Shown here: one piece after another, positions 27,150-39,700 of the stretch
Layout of the letters: each line of letters begins with the position of its first letter
Position numbering within the stretch: the first letter of the stretch is position 1
Assembly (NCBI RefSeq): GCF_964340395.1
Contig: NC_135554.1
Location: forward strand, 21,705,592 to 21,769,591
Direction: 5' to 3'
Source of the DNA: Glandiceps talaboti
Lineage: Eukaryota; Hemichordata; Enteropneusta; Spengelidae
Length of the DNA stretch: 64,000 nucleotides
Translations under genes and position numbers: made by a program
The notes under the pieces: model-generated
What the model was told of the DNA's origin: nothing
Databases searched by the model: none
Seen by the model: the letters and a program-made list of their open reading frames with translations, nothing else

Positions 27150-28740
27150 TGCATTTAATACATTCTAGAGTTGCACGAAATACATTCTATTTCTCAGCGA
27201 TGGTCCGGGTAGCTTGCATTTAATACCACGCAGTGAAGATAGTTTGCCTGCTATGCATACAAGTCGCAGCGTAGTGGTAGCCGATGTTCATGCAGACATT
27301 CCTGAAACTCCTCTTATTCGCCCTGCTAGCATTACTACCTCCCTTGTAAGAGATAATGCCTCATGGTCACTATTTTAGGACTTGCTTCGCTGACATTTAC
27401 TTTTGGATTTAGTTTTGCATATTGACTACGGATTTTGACTACGGACTTGCCTTGCATTCTAATTGCAGGAATGCTATATTCTATTATAGTTTTGTAAAAT
27501 TGTAGAACATTCAGTTGCATTTCTAATTTACAATTATTTTAATCTGATGTGTATTTACTTTTATATGACGGGTATTGAATGAATGATTTTGAGGCGAACA
27601 TTTCGACTTTTAACATGTTTCACGACTTATGCTGTCGTCTTTTAGGATTTTTGTGTTCGTGACATTTTTTGTGTTCTTGAGATTTATTTTTCATATGTTT
27701 ACAGCAATGATCACTACTGTCAATTACTATATTCCGTAATCAATGTTTAGATTGGACTACATCAAGTACTATATTTACTTGTGTGTTTATTCAAGATATA
27801 TATCAACGTTAACTATGCTATTTTGATCACTTATTTGATTTCATAATTGGTTTACATTGTAATTTATTCTATGTATACATGTACTTATCGCATATATACT
27901 TATATACTCTATATGTAACATAACTTAAGACGATTTTACCTGATTACCAATTACATTATGTATCTATGCAACGGTGTTACTTAGTTATTATATAAACAAA
28001 AACGCAAAAACTAATGTACAAGAAAGTTTTGGCTGTGCCATTCATCATGTTTCTCCAGTTCTCACGTCGCGGATCGCTCCTTTAGAAAAACGGGGGGGGG
28101 GGGGGGGTGGTGTTACGATCCAAAATATCGTATTTCGGAATTATGGGAATAAATTCTACTTTTCGGCATTGTAGGCCATAGGTCAGATATAGACTGGCGA
28201 TGACGAATCTGGGCAAACATGATGTAACTGAAATTCACATGATTGGTTAGAGAAAAGTATGTAATAACTTTTATTATGGCGTGATCTTATGGCGTGATTT
28301 TCTATATTTAGTTGTTGTGTAAATTCCATTGTATTGGAAGTATACTTAAAGTGAGAATTAAACATCCAGAAGCACTCGGGTAGGTGATTCTGGCAAGCCG
28401 AAATCTCTTTTCAGTCGTGACTAATTCCCGACTTGGACCTGAACGATCCCGTACGAGAGTATGAGAGTGTGAGTGCTAGAGTGTAACGTCAGAACTATCC
28501 ATACTTATACCTTTCAACTCTACGAATAGCATCATTACCACACGTAGTACTGGTAATGTTGCCTGGATAAAGGGCAATGTCTGCACTGCTGTTGGAATGT
28601 CCCTTTATTTGGGTTTGATCTGGATTGTAGGTGTCGTTGAAGTGTTTGTTGAAGACGGGACGTTTTCTTACTTTTTCGTTATTCTTTGCTCCTTGCAAGG
28701 ACTATATCTGTCCGTGTTAACTTTATTCAAGAAGTGCAAG
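27150..28740 (+). mobile_element. Possible 3' remnant of a Ty3/gypsy-like LTR element (fossil)
   Basis: A short open stretch near 27180-27380 is followed by AT-rich sequence. A G-rich purine tract at 28092-28110 then lies directly before TGTTACGATCC, which resembles the start of an LTR. No pol domain, second LTR or certain right end is visible. If real it is an old, heavily decayed 3' end. The family is a guess based on the purine tract and TGTTACG start. Confidence 0.25.
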
Positions 28741-30082
28741 TGTACATCCCGTCAGTGAAATTCTTCGGGCAGTGCACAACAATCATAAGTTGATCGTATT
28801 GGGTGAAGGTTCTTGCTTAGAAGACATAACAGTTGTTCTATATGGCATCGCATCATGCCAGTATCAGATGAAACATTATTGATATAACAGCCTTATCACC
28901 CAGATCTTTATCATCGATATGACACTAACCTGTTAGGGGTGTTTTTGACCGTCACCGTCAATTTGATACTGTACTAAATTCTATTGTTATTCACCCGTTT
29001 TATACTCGTCCGCTATTTCTAATTAAGACTATCATTACGTCATTTCTATGACACACATGAATGTAAAATTATATCTTTAGCATGAAATATGCAGCAGTGG
29101 AAGTCTGGAAATGAACTCTGTTCCATTCCAGTCAAATGTGTGCAATGCTGGATATGTTCAATCCCAATTTATCATGATTATGTAAATGCTATTATGCATT
29201 GGTTTAAATTAGTGTTATTAATTATTTACTTGTTAAATATTATGGGACTTTAAATACGCCAGTCGAAGCTATTGCAGCATGCAGCATAAAGTGAACAAAT
29301 CAGACATTGGCTTTTTATGATACAATACAATGTCTGACCATTGAAGTATCAGTGATACTTCCCCATGGTCTGACTAGACAAATGAAGTCGAGATGAAAAT
29401 ATTCCAAATTCACTGAGCAGATCACTATTTGACCCAGTAAAGATCGGTGGTCTCGGTCAGATGACTTTTTTTTTCGCACAACACAGAAGCCCTATCTCGA
29501 GATTTGATATTACGTTACACTTGAATTGTATTTAAATGTAAATCTCTAATGTTTATGAAGTGCAATAACAATGGACCACTACTGTTGAATGTCAAGGGCA
29601 TTGGTTGTTGTCGTCTTATCAGAGACATGGTTTACTAAGCTTTCTGAATAGTACTTTGCACTATAGGTAAGTAGTGATACGCTATCTGTTTTTTGAAAAA
29701 AACAGCGCTTTTCAGTTCAGTTGTGCTAAAAATGAACAGGATCACTGTAATTGTCTTCTAAACCACTCATTCATTGCTGCACCTTATGAGAAACATTCCA
29801 TTTATATCTGGTTATATGAGTGAATCTAAATAATGTGACTCAAATGCTACAGAGGACAGTCATGAATAGATCAGACATTGTTTGTATCTATCTACAAACA
29901 AACTAGTTGCTATAACATATGCTGGTATATTTATGTGACTATATGTAAATAACTTTCATAAAAATTCGCACCACACTTTATTTTTTAAGACTGAACACAA
30001 AAAAAAAGATATGTACAATTATTTTCTGAATCACTGTAGACACTAGACGATGCAAATAGTTTAAAAAAGACAATGAGCTAGA

Positions 30083-30286
30083 CTAGAAATTCTTGATAAC
30101 AATGTGACTTTGTGATAATACACTACATATATTATGTTTCATTAGATTTCTAAGTACTTCTGTAACATATGCTGGTATTTTTTGATCGCACAGTTTTGCA
30201 AGACAATCGTAATTCTGTGCATAGGTGACTTGATCAGAGTATTTCAGATACCAATTTTCATCCATGTAGGTTAATATGAGCAACAT
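30083..30286 (-). other. Open segment of uncertain status
   Basis: A 67-codon open frame on the minus strand with an acceptor-like ataatag just upstream and an amino-acid mix that looks protein-like (TYAQNYDCLAKLCDQK). No family recognised and no partner exon found. It could be a terminal exon of an unannotated gene or chance. Confidence 0.15.
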
Positions 30287-30764
30287 GTATTTCTATTATA
30301 TCTATTTCCATGACACAAGATTATAATGCACACAACAGAAAAACAAAGACTCTACGCTTAAATGTAAAATTATTACAGTTTTATTCTGTAAAATGTAGGA
30401 AATATGAACTAAACGTGAAACAAAATACAACATTATGTACAGTGGAAATGACATGATTGGAAGAAAATGGAAAACAAAATTAATGATCTGAACCCTCTGG
30501 GAGGGATGAAGTCTTGACATAAATCAAATCAGATTATTGTTGCAATTAGGTTTTTCTCAAAGTTATCATATGTCTACACTTCATGCAGAATTAGCAATGA
30601 AAGGGGAGTTGGAGGGGGGAAGGGGTCATATTTGGTGCACCTTTCATTACTTCCAGCAGATTCTGTGGACTTAAATCTGGTAACAACTTTCCACAACAAC
30701 AGATACAATTTTGAGTCAAGTTGAACATTATTTTCAAACATCAAAAAATTAAAAAAAGTATTAA

Positions 30765-31010
30765 GAAATAACATCTCCTAGATTGGATGAGATGATGTCT
30801 TACTAGTTTTACAATAAATTTCTGCAAGTTTAGCTCCTCAGCCCCAAGGCTCTCTGCTTGCCCCCCCCCCCCCTCCATCCCCCAAAAATTGTTTGAGGAA
30901 TAACATCTTCTAGATTGGAAGAGATGATGTCACACTAATTTTAGAACAAATCTTTGCAAGTTTAGCTCCTCTGCCCCCAGGGTCTCTGCTTGGCCTCCTC
31001 CCTCCCTGAT
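30765..31010. repeat. Two-copy tandem duplication, 132-bp offset
   Basis: AATAACATC(T/C)(T/C)CTAGATTGG and TTTGCAAGTTTAGCTCCTC (with TTCTGCAAG in the other copy) occur twice, 132 bp apart, with a C-rich block at the end of each copy. Confidence 0.75.
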
Positions 31011-31156
31011 GGACATTCTTATAAGTATAGTTGTATTTCCTTAGTTTGACTGTAACTGATCTTTCTAGTTGCACAACAGTTTTCTGAAAACCATTTTCTG
31101 ATCAATTCCATGATTCAATGGCTATCCTGTGATGGTACTACAGAAGAGTATGGTTC

Positions 31157-33668
31157 CTATAGATACAAACTTGCTGCAAACACAATGTCTCTCTTGATCT
31201 TGGTAATACCTGGAAAAATAATGGTGAAATATGTATTCAAGATTACAAGGATTATGACTATGTTACACTGTAATAACTTTTATTATCGTGATAGTTTGAG
31301 AGGGATGTGCAACAAACAGCATAGAAGGGAAACCAGCTTGAACAGAGATGGAGGACGATACTAACTACCTGGGATCTGTGACCACCTGTTGCAGCCTACT
31401 CAATGACATCACATTCAGTCCCAGCCTGCTACTATGCCCTCTAGTGGCAGCAAGTGAACAAGGCTATCAGTTCTAGTTCCATATTTGCAGTTGTGTGAAA
31501 TTGGTTAAACAACTGTCCAAATCTTTTATTATTTTTGTTACAGACTTCATAGTTAGGTAGAATAATATTTGCAGAGAAAATTTCTCTAGAAATAATTTCT
31601 TACAGGCCTAGTTCAGATTAAGATTAAATTCTTGATGTGGAAAATTAGTTGTCTGACAGTGCTATAGAAACAGTTGACCCAGAACAACAAAATGGTCCTA
31701 TGTAATGCTTACAAGGCACTGATAAAGACACTGTTAAGGCAATGACCCAGGATTGAAAAAACCGGCCCTTATAAGGGCAGCAAGTCTCCCAGAGTTCCCC
31801 AGGTATGGGTTTCTAGGGTTCCACACTAAAATCATGGTACATATACATGTATTTTAGATTTAGTCTTGGTATAGTTTTATCAGATTCCCTCCCCTTCACC
31901 CTATGAGGCGTCCCAAACCCAAACCATGTGTGTGAAGACATTACAGTGTTAAATCACACATATATTTTTCCTTGATGGTGACCTGATTGTAGACACAATG
32001 CGACGCATTAATCATGCAACGCATCCTTGGTATTTCTATAGAAGGAGATTGCTGGTTGGATGCCAAACAACCAGGCCCTAGTGTATTGATTGTTTACACC
32101 AATAAGAACGAGTATAACATTTCACCCATGAAATCTGGTGTAAAAATTGTTACCTTCTGCAAATTTATTTTCCAAGTCCGTGTTGCCAATGGCTTTAGCA
32201 GCTTGACACATCTCACGCATCAGTTCTTCAAGACGTCGCATACACCTAATGATGCTACCTAGTACAGCGAAAAAAAACGACGACAGAACAGTCAGTGTGA
32301 CAATACTAGTATGACGTCTACTTTTGATGGAATATTTGTGAATATTTGGCATAAAGAATTAAATGTTCCTTTACGTGTATTCAAATCAAATCAAATCTAA
32401 TCTAATCTAATCTAATCAGATCAAATGAGGATAACTTTAGTGTCCACATTTGAAATTATTTTTGTTCTTGTGTATAATTTACTTGAACATCATCTAAAAG
32501 TAGACATCAATGGTCTGTGTACTCCTGGTCTTTTGACATACGACACATCTAAAATAACAAACACCAAGTAAATGGGTACAACATTTGACAAAATTCAGTT
32601 TGGTTTTTGTGAAAACCTTCGAAATTCATCATCAAAATCAATTTCATATTCAAAAATTTCATTTATCAATGTTATCAATGTTCATAAACACAAATTCACT
32701 TGTCAAGAGTTACTGAAATAAGAATACCAAATTTACTGTTGATAATATATGTACATTAGTGGAACTGTGAGGGTGCAGTCATCACTAATCAAATTGAAGA
32801 CAACATAGGCCAAATACTTGAAAGACAAAAGATTTTATAGTTTGGCCTCTAGGAGTGCTCTTCAGAAACAGCTATTAGACCAAAGTGGCCGCCTTTGTAA
32901 ATTCAACATTTCTATATTTTTTACAGGTGAAGTTGATGACATTACTTGCCAGTGTGAATGCTTCTACTAATTTGTTTTCAAAACTGTGGATTTTTGGAAC
33001 GTGAGATGTTCTTCTTAATACAATTTGTTGAATCTTTGTAAGCTGGCATGATATTGCGGTCAACAACAATCAAAATTTTAGCTCTTATTCTCTGCAATCT
33101 TGGGCAACCTCTTGTGATGTTTAAAATCCTGTTTTTCCCTACTTATAGTTTTTAGTGTGCAAATAAATACCTCCCTGGTAGAAAGAGGATTTTAATTTTT
33201 CAGTAAAGACTGCAAAATGAGTCACTGGCATAATGATTTGAAAATGTTTCAGCAATACTCGCTTGTGGTTATTAAGTCTATTTTTCTAAGCTGAATTAAG
33301 AGTTACAACAATTACGTGATTTCAATTCATAGCAAGCAGAGTGACACTACACCAATCTTTGTGTTTTATTCTAACTCATAAATTTCTGTCATTTAATTCT
33401 CACTCACCTTCAAAAACATCGGTCATTTTACAAATCTGAGCAAAATTGGAACCATTTGCCCATGCAAAGCAGACGTCCATTAAATGTGGTTTAAATGACT
33501 CAACATAGTCTTCTTCATCAATATCCAATTTGGCCTCTGAACTCACTTTGGCTATTCTACGAGCTGACTCCTGAAAATGTGAAACATCATAGTTACACAA
33601 ATATATAGTGTACATGCAATGATCATGTCAGTGCACTTTTTAGACCATGTATTTGTGTGTATGTGTGT

Positions 33669-33708
<40 letters not shown>

Positions 33709-36700
33709 ATGTATGTATGTATGTGAATGTGTATGCATGTATGTATGTATGTATGTATGCATGAATGAATGTGTGTATGTATGTATGTATGTATGTATGT
33801 ATGTATGTATGTATGTATGTATGTATGTATGTATATATGTATGTGTGTGTATGTATGCATGTATGTGTGTGTATGTATGCATGTATGTGTGTGTATGTAT
33901 GTATGTATGTGTGAATGTGTGTGTGTGTGTAAAGTCAGAAGGTAAGTGTGAAGCATTTATTTTATTGAAGTTCCAAAATTTCAGCAATAAAAAATACTTT
34001 TTGCTCAGATATACACTTGTGGGGTTGCCATAATGCAATCAGTGACACAACTTATTCTACTACTACTGTAGAGGGTATCAATTTTGTATTATATATCACC
34101 AGCTTGATGAAAATAGAGTCAGTCAAGTCATGAGAAAGATAGTATTCAGTAAGACCACCCTTACCTGCATTTGTCTAAGGGGACCTGACAACTCTTCTGT
34201 TAGCTTCGGCATTTCTGACGCTTTCTCTTGAAAGACAAAACAACTCAACAGTGCAACTATTTGTTCTGACTTCAGATCATTAAAGACACCATTGAAAATC
34301 ATCTCTGTCATCAATAGTTCATCACCACTGAAACAAAGACAAAAAAAGAATGAGTGTAGTCAACACATAATGTACCTATAAATGTATCTATCAATTTATA
34401 AAGTGACCGATAGGGGGCGCTGTACAGTTACAAGACTCTGGCTGTAGCTGTTTGCTGTGATTCATATTGTGCAGATGGGGTGCTGCAAGACTGAAGTGAG
34501 ACAGCACATCCTCCAAAGGCCACTAATTTGTTATTGGGTTCATGTAATAACATAAATACAGTAGTCAATCAATCTACTCATACTAAATGGAAGTGACAGG
34601 TGTACTACACCAAAATGACATCAACACAAACTAAACATACTGCACTTATACTATCTGGCAATACTCATCCATTGCATAACAATTTTATTAAGACAAGGAC
34701 TGACATCAGATACCACTCAATTCAATGTCACACAAACAGTTTTCGAAACACATTTGTGCCTTCAGCTATCAGCATGCTCAATTAATCTTCTACAAGGTAG
34801 ATACGACATACGACATGTGTGTAATGTGATATTGTACATGTTTTGTTAGAACTTTGTATTTTTCATTGCTATATCCGTATTTTTTAATCGGAAAGTACTT
34901 GTTTTATTGTTGTATTTATTATGGTTTAATTTATTTGGGGAAGCTATATAAACCAAGTCACATTTCCAATATTTTTATTGGACAAATAATTATTATTATT
35001 ATTAAATGAAGCAGAAAGTGAAATAGATGTGGTCTACAGCAAAATTTCAATTTTCTCAGGAGTTAACGAAAACACCCTGTGGGGGAACACTGGTTCAGAA
35101 TACAGTAAGATAAAATTATTCCATGATGACAAGAAATCAACAGCTGAACTCTACCAGTCTGTCACCAGTCATATGTAAATCTTTTTCTGTCAACATCAAC
35201 CGTGGGAATTGTCTCTCGTGATACAGTGATTGTTTATGATAAAGTGTATTCTAATGATGGAAATGGTTATAGTACATCTACTGGTAAATTTACATGCCCT
35301 GTCAGTGGTATGTATTTCTTCATGATTTCTGCCCAAAAACATAGCAGTCACAGATTATTGGCGTGCTTGATGAAGAATGCGACCCAGTTACCCTGTATAG
35401 CTGCATCCACTTCAGAAGATGTTCTTTATGATGCTGCATCTAACAGTGTGATTATAGATGTTCAACAAGGAGATGAAGTCTGGGTTAGACTGGGTGATGG
35501 TTTTTCTATGTACAGTAATATCTATGAATACACAACCTTTACTGGTTACATGCTGTATCCAAACACACAATAAACACAGATGGTCAGTGACTCTTACTGT
35601 CCTGTTTTTAGTTTCACAGGCCTGGCCATTTAAGTATCCATACCTGCTAATTTCACATGCCACTCTTCCTTTCATTTCGATGACATCAGATGCTGTAGCA
35701 TATCCCAGTCGTCTCAAAACACGTTTTCTACATTTCAGTTCATCCATCTGTAAGACTGTCTTTGCCTTCTTCAGTTCTTTCTTTACTACTTTCATTTCTG
35801 AGGCAAGCTACAACAAAGTAAATAAAAAGTAATATGCACACAGCACATAAGGTTAGTTTTCCTCCTAGTGAAAGTGGCAGAAGCTGAGTTTATTTTTACT
35901 AAAGTAAGATTTTTACTAAAGTAACAAAACTTAATTAAACCACATAATGTCAACGCACAGCTTCTATAACGTTATAACATATGACTGTCTTTTGAATAGT
36001 TGATTTCCCAGTAACGATTTCCTTGACATTTTTTTCATATGTATGATAAATTATGTCTTCAGAATGTTTATGAGTTATGTCTTAATACCAGGTTTGAGTT
36101 CAGTTAATTGCAAGTGGTGGTTAAGTATGCCTAATAACGTACAATACCGTGAGTACCTTTTAAATATGCAGCAAAAACTATGCCCAAATATGGATAAACT
36201 ATGCCCAAATATGGATAAACTGTGCCCAAATATGGATAAACTAAGCCCAAATATGGATAAACTATGCCCAAATATGGATAAACTAAACCCAAATATGGAT
36301 AAACTATGCCCAAATATGGATAAACTAAGCCCAAATATGGATAAACTATGCCCCAAAAAATGGATAAACTATGCCCAAATATGGATAAACTAAGCCCAAA
36401 TATGGATAAACTATGCCCAAATATGGATAAACTCAGCTTTTGCTTTTGCCAGAAGTACCCAAAATTGTCTATAGCAAATTTAAAGTTCACTCATTACCGG
36501 TACTCAATGGAAAGAAAAATGCACAAATATGTAGATGATATCTTATATTTTGTGACCATATCAAAAGGTAGTCAATAATGCAAACCACGTTTCTGATAAA
36601 ATTGTTGCTGAATTTTCTAGTGTAAAATTATCAAGTTTCACAGTCACTTATTTTCTAAAATATAAGAATGTGATGCTGACTGGAATTTTAGTTCACAATA

Positions 36701-39700
36701 CTAGTTCACTACTACACAAATCATGGATTGTGGTTGTCTAGTCTTCAAGGGTATCTCCAGAAATTATGATATCTGGGTAACAAACTCCATCAAGTTCAAC
36801 ATATATGACACAAGGGGATATCAACAGAAAATCATCAAGAACATGGCAAAAAAGAAAACCATCTAGATGAAACAAAAGCAGGATTGCATTGTGTATATTT
36901 AGGCATCTCATAAGCTCTGTGTCTTTGTTAAGGGTAGTATGTAGGTAAAATCTACCAGATTTCCCCAGTCACTTTACCAGGTTCCCTACCAGTGTTTTTG
37001 TTAAGAGTAGTAAGTAGGTAAAATCTACTTGAGTTCTCCAGTCATTTTACCAGGTTCCCTACCAGTGTCTTTGTTAAGGGTGGCAAGAAGCTGAAATCTA
37101 CCTGAGTTCCCCTGTCATTTTACCAAGGTTCCCTTACCAGTGTCTTTGTTTACAGTGGTAAGTTGTAAAATCTACCTGAGTTCCCCTGTCATTTCACCAG
37201 GGTTCCCCACAAAAATGATGGTACAATATATTGGAAACTGCCAGTTTTATCATATACCCTCTTTCTGTTTAATGCTGGGGTTCCCCAACCTTAGCAAAAG
37301 CACTGACTTAGCTTGATTCCTCCCTCCATGATTTTCATGATATTACCTGTGCTTTCTTCTCATACATGTTATACCATTTTTCAAGTTGTGGATCACTATG
37401 AATACGCTGTGAATACATTCGGTGTTCGAATGCTTCAATTTTCTGTCAAAAGAGAATAGATATAATAATAGTTAGGCCTAAAATCACACTAGAGAACAGA
37501 GCATCATCACCTTGATTTCAGTGCACCTAAAATACAATTCTGTAGTACCGGTACTTTGATAAAATGGCATGTTACACTGGTACTGAAAACACTTTCTTTT
37601 CATGAAATGCATGAAATTTCTGAACTGTTTAGTTTATAACCGAAAGGTGTTCTCTTCATTAGTAATGTGATTTTCATCTTGATGACAAAAGTATCTTGTA
37701 GAAGCATCACATTGTTTTTGTGTGTACTTTTAATTTGCACTTTTCTTTGGCATGACAACATTGTCCAATTTTTGATAATTTTAATTCTTGATATTTAGTC
37801 TAAAATTCAAACTACCTTCATTCTGGTATCTCTCATACACACATTGATCTTATCTCTACCTAGAGTCAAAGACTGTGAACTCAGAATATTGATGATTTCA
37901 CTAATTTTTAGGGACTGTTACAGTGTTGCAGCCAGAGGGGGTTTTGGGGTCATTTGACACACATTTTTTTTGACCTAAAATGTAACCCACAATTTTGGAA
38001 GTGACGGGTCATAGATGACCCAACACTAAAATTGTATGCAAATATGTTTAGCGACATGACCATGCCTAAAGCAACAGTCAAATGATCGCATAAATTGCAT
38101 AGATGACAACAGGGTTGGATAGGCAATTGCATAATCATTCAGCAAATATCTAGCATGGATCAGCATGTGGGTAAATAAAAACTGTACAGTTGTGCTACAA
38201 CGCATTTGGTGCTTTTTTTTAATAATGTCCCCCAAAAATTTATGATGACCCAGAAAAATGAAAGTCTTGGGACACTATGTCCCACTCTTTCAAAAGGCTG
38301 GCTGCAACACTGCTGTTATAATCTACAACTTTGCACCATTGCAGGTGTAAAATCTTTTGGTCTGCGCAGCTGGTGTTGAACTTCGTGCAATCTGATACAG
38401 TGTGTGTGGACTCCTGTAGTCCATACTATCTCACCTCAACAACTTTCTTGAGAGCTGTATCTTTTATTCCCATATCGTCGATTGGATCAAGTAAGGGAAC
38501 ACCATCAGGAAATCTCTTTTGTACCTCCTGCATAAGAACAGAAATGTTACATCCAACCTATTAACCTACCGGGTTATAGATATCCACTATACACATAGAT
38601 CATACATGGTGAAGTTTAGTTATCATGTTATGTATTACAAATTACATTAAAATTATAATCTTGTCATTTCAAACTTTCATCCTTTTTATTGTATTTCTAG
38701 CTTCATTTTGAATATTGATGGCATGAAATCTACACTTTCTTCCATTTTTCAAGATGGTCCTTGAACAGCTATGATAAAAAGCTAAAAATAAAACATTACT
38801 TTTTATCAGTAACAAAAAGTTAAAATGCTAATTAATGCTATATCTAATACCCTTTTCACCATGTCACATAATATTTTAGATTTATTTGTTACTTTCAACA
38901 TTTGCACTATGTATCTTTCTTTTCACTTTCCAGTGAAATAAAGTTTAATTCCATTCAATAAAATAGTCTTACAACTGTGTGTCTAAAATAAGTCTACTTG
39001 AAACTATGGATGCTGAAGTTTTTAAAGACCTCCTTAATTTAACCCCCCCCCCCCCCCCCCGATCTCTTAAACAGGCCCACTTAAAACTACAGATTCTGAA
39101 GATTTTGAAGACTCACTTAACACCCCCCCTCCCCCCCCCCCCCCACACACACACACACACCGCCATCAAAATGTACACCAAATTGTCACCTTCCTACATC
39201 TCTTACCTGGATTGATTTGCCAACACTTTGTCTGTTATCGTATGGTCTGAGATCCTTGGGTATGTATAGTCGTATACTACTGATCTGTAACAGTAGATGT
39301 AACATAACGGGTACCACCACCATTTCTCCTTTCTCACCAGCTTTCACAGGTTTGGCAGACTCTGTTGCTGCATTTTTGATGCTTTCTTTTGAACAATTGA
39401 GTAAAACTTCAGCAATGTAGAGTGGTTCTTTGGGATCCATTCGGTTCATCTGATTGGCTTTCTTTTGAAAGTTGACGACAGCACCCCAACCAAACTCGTC
39501 CTCATCATTCTTAACCTAGCATAAACACACCAATCAAACAACAAAATCTCTAGTTAATATTCACGTATGTACAGTGCAGAAGGGAGTGTTCACCAGAAGA
39601 ATGTGTTTAACATTATACATTTATGATGTCAGCTGATCATTTAGTAAATTGAAGTTGTTATTTTACTTGTAAGATGGAACTGATTGATTGATTGTCTGAT

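Larger units (their letters stand above)
26305..31156. other. Gene-poor region between convergent methyltransferase and MTREX genes
   Basis: No host exon could be supported. It includes the methyltransferase 3' UTR, a possible LTR-element remnant (about 27150-28740), a minus-strand open segment at 30083-30286 with unknown status, and a two-copy tandem duplication (30765-31010). The rest is AT-rich and otherwise featureless. Confidence 0.5.

Noticed and set aside
36043-36490. Frames with LCPNMDK or LSIFGHS repeats
   Set aside because: Period-21 minisatellite in an intron; no splice or start evidence.
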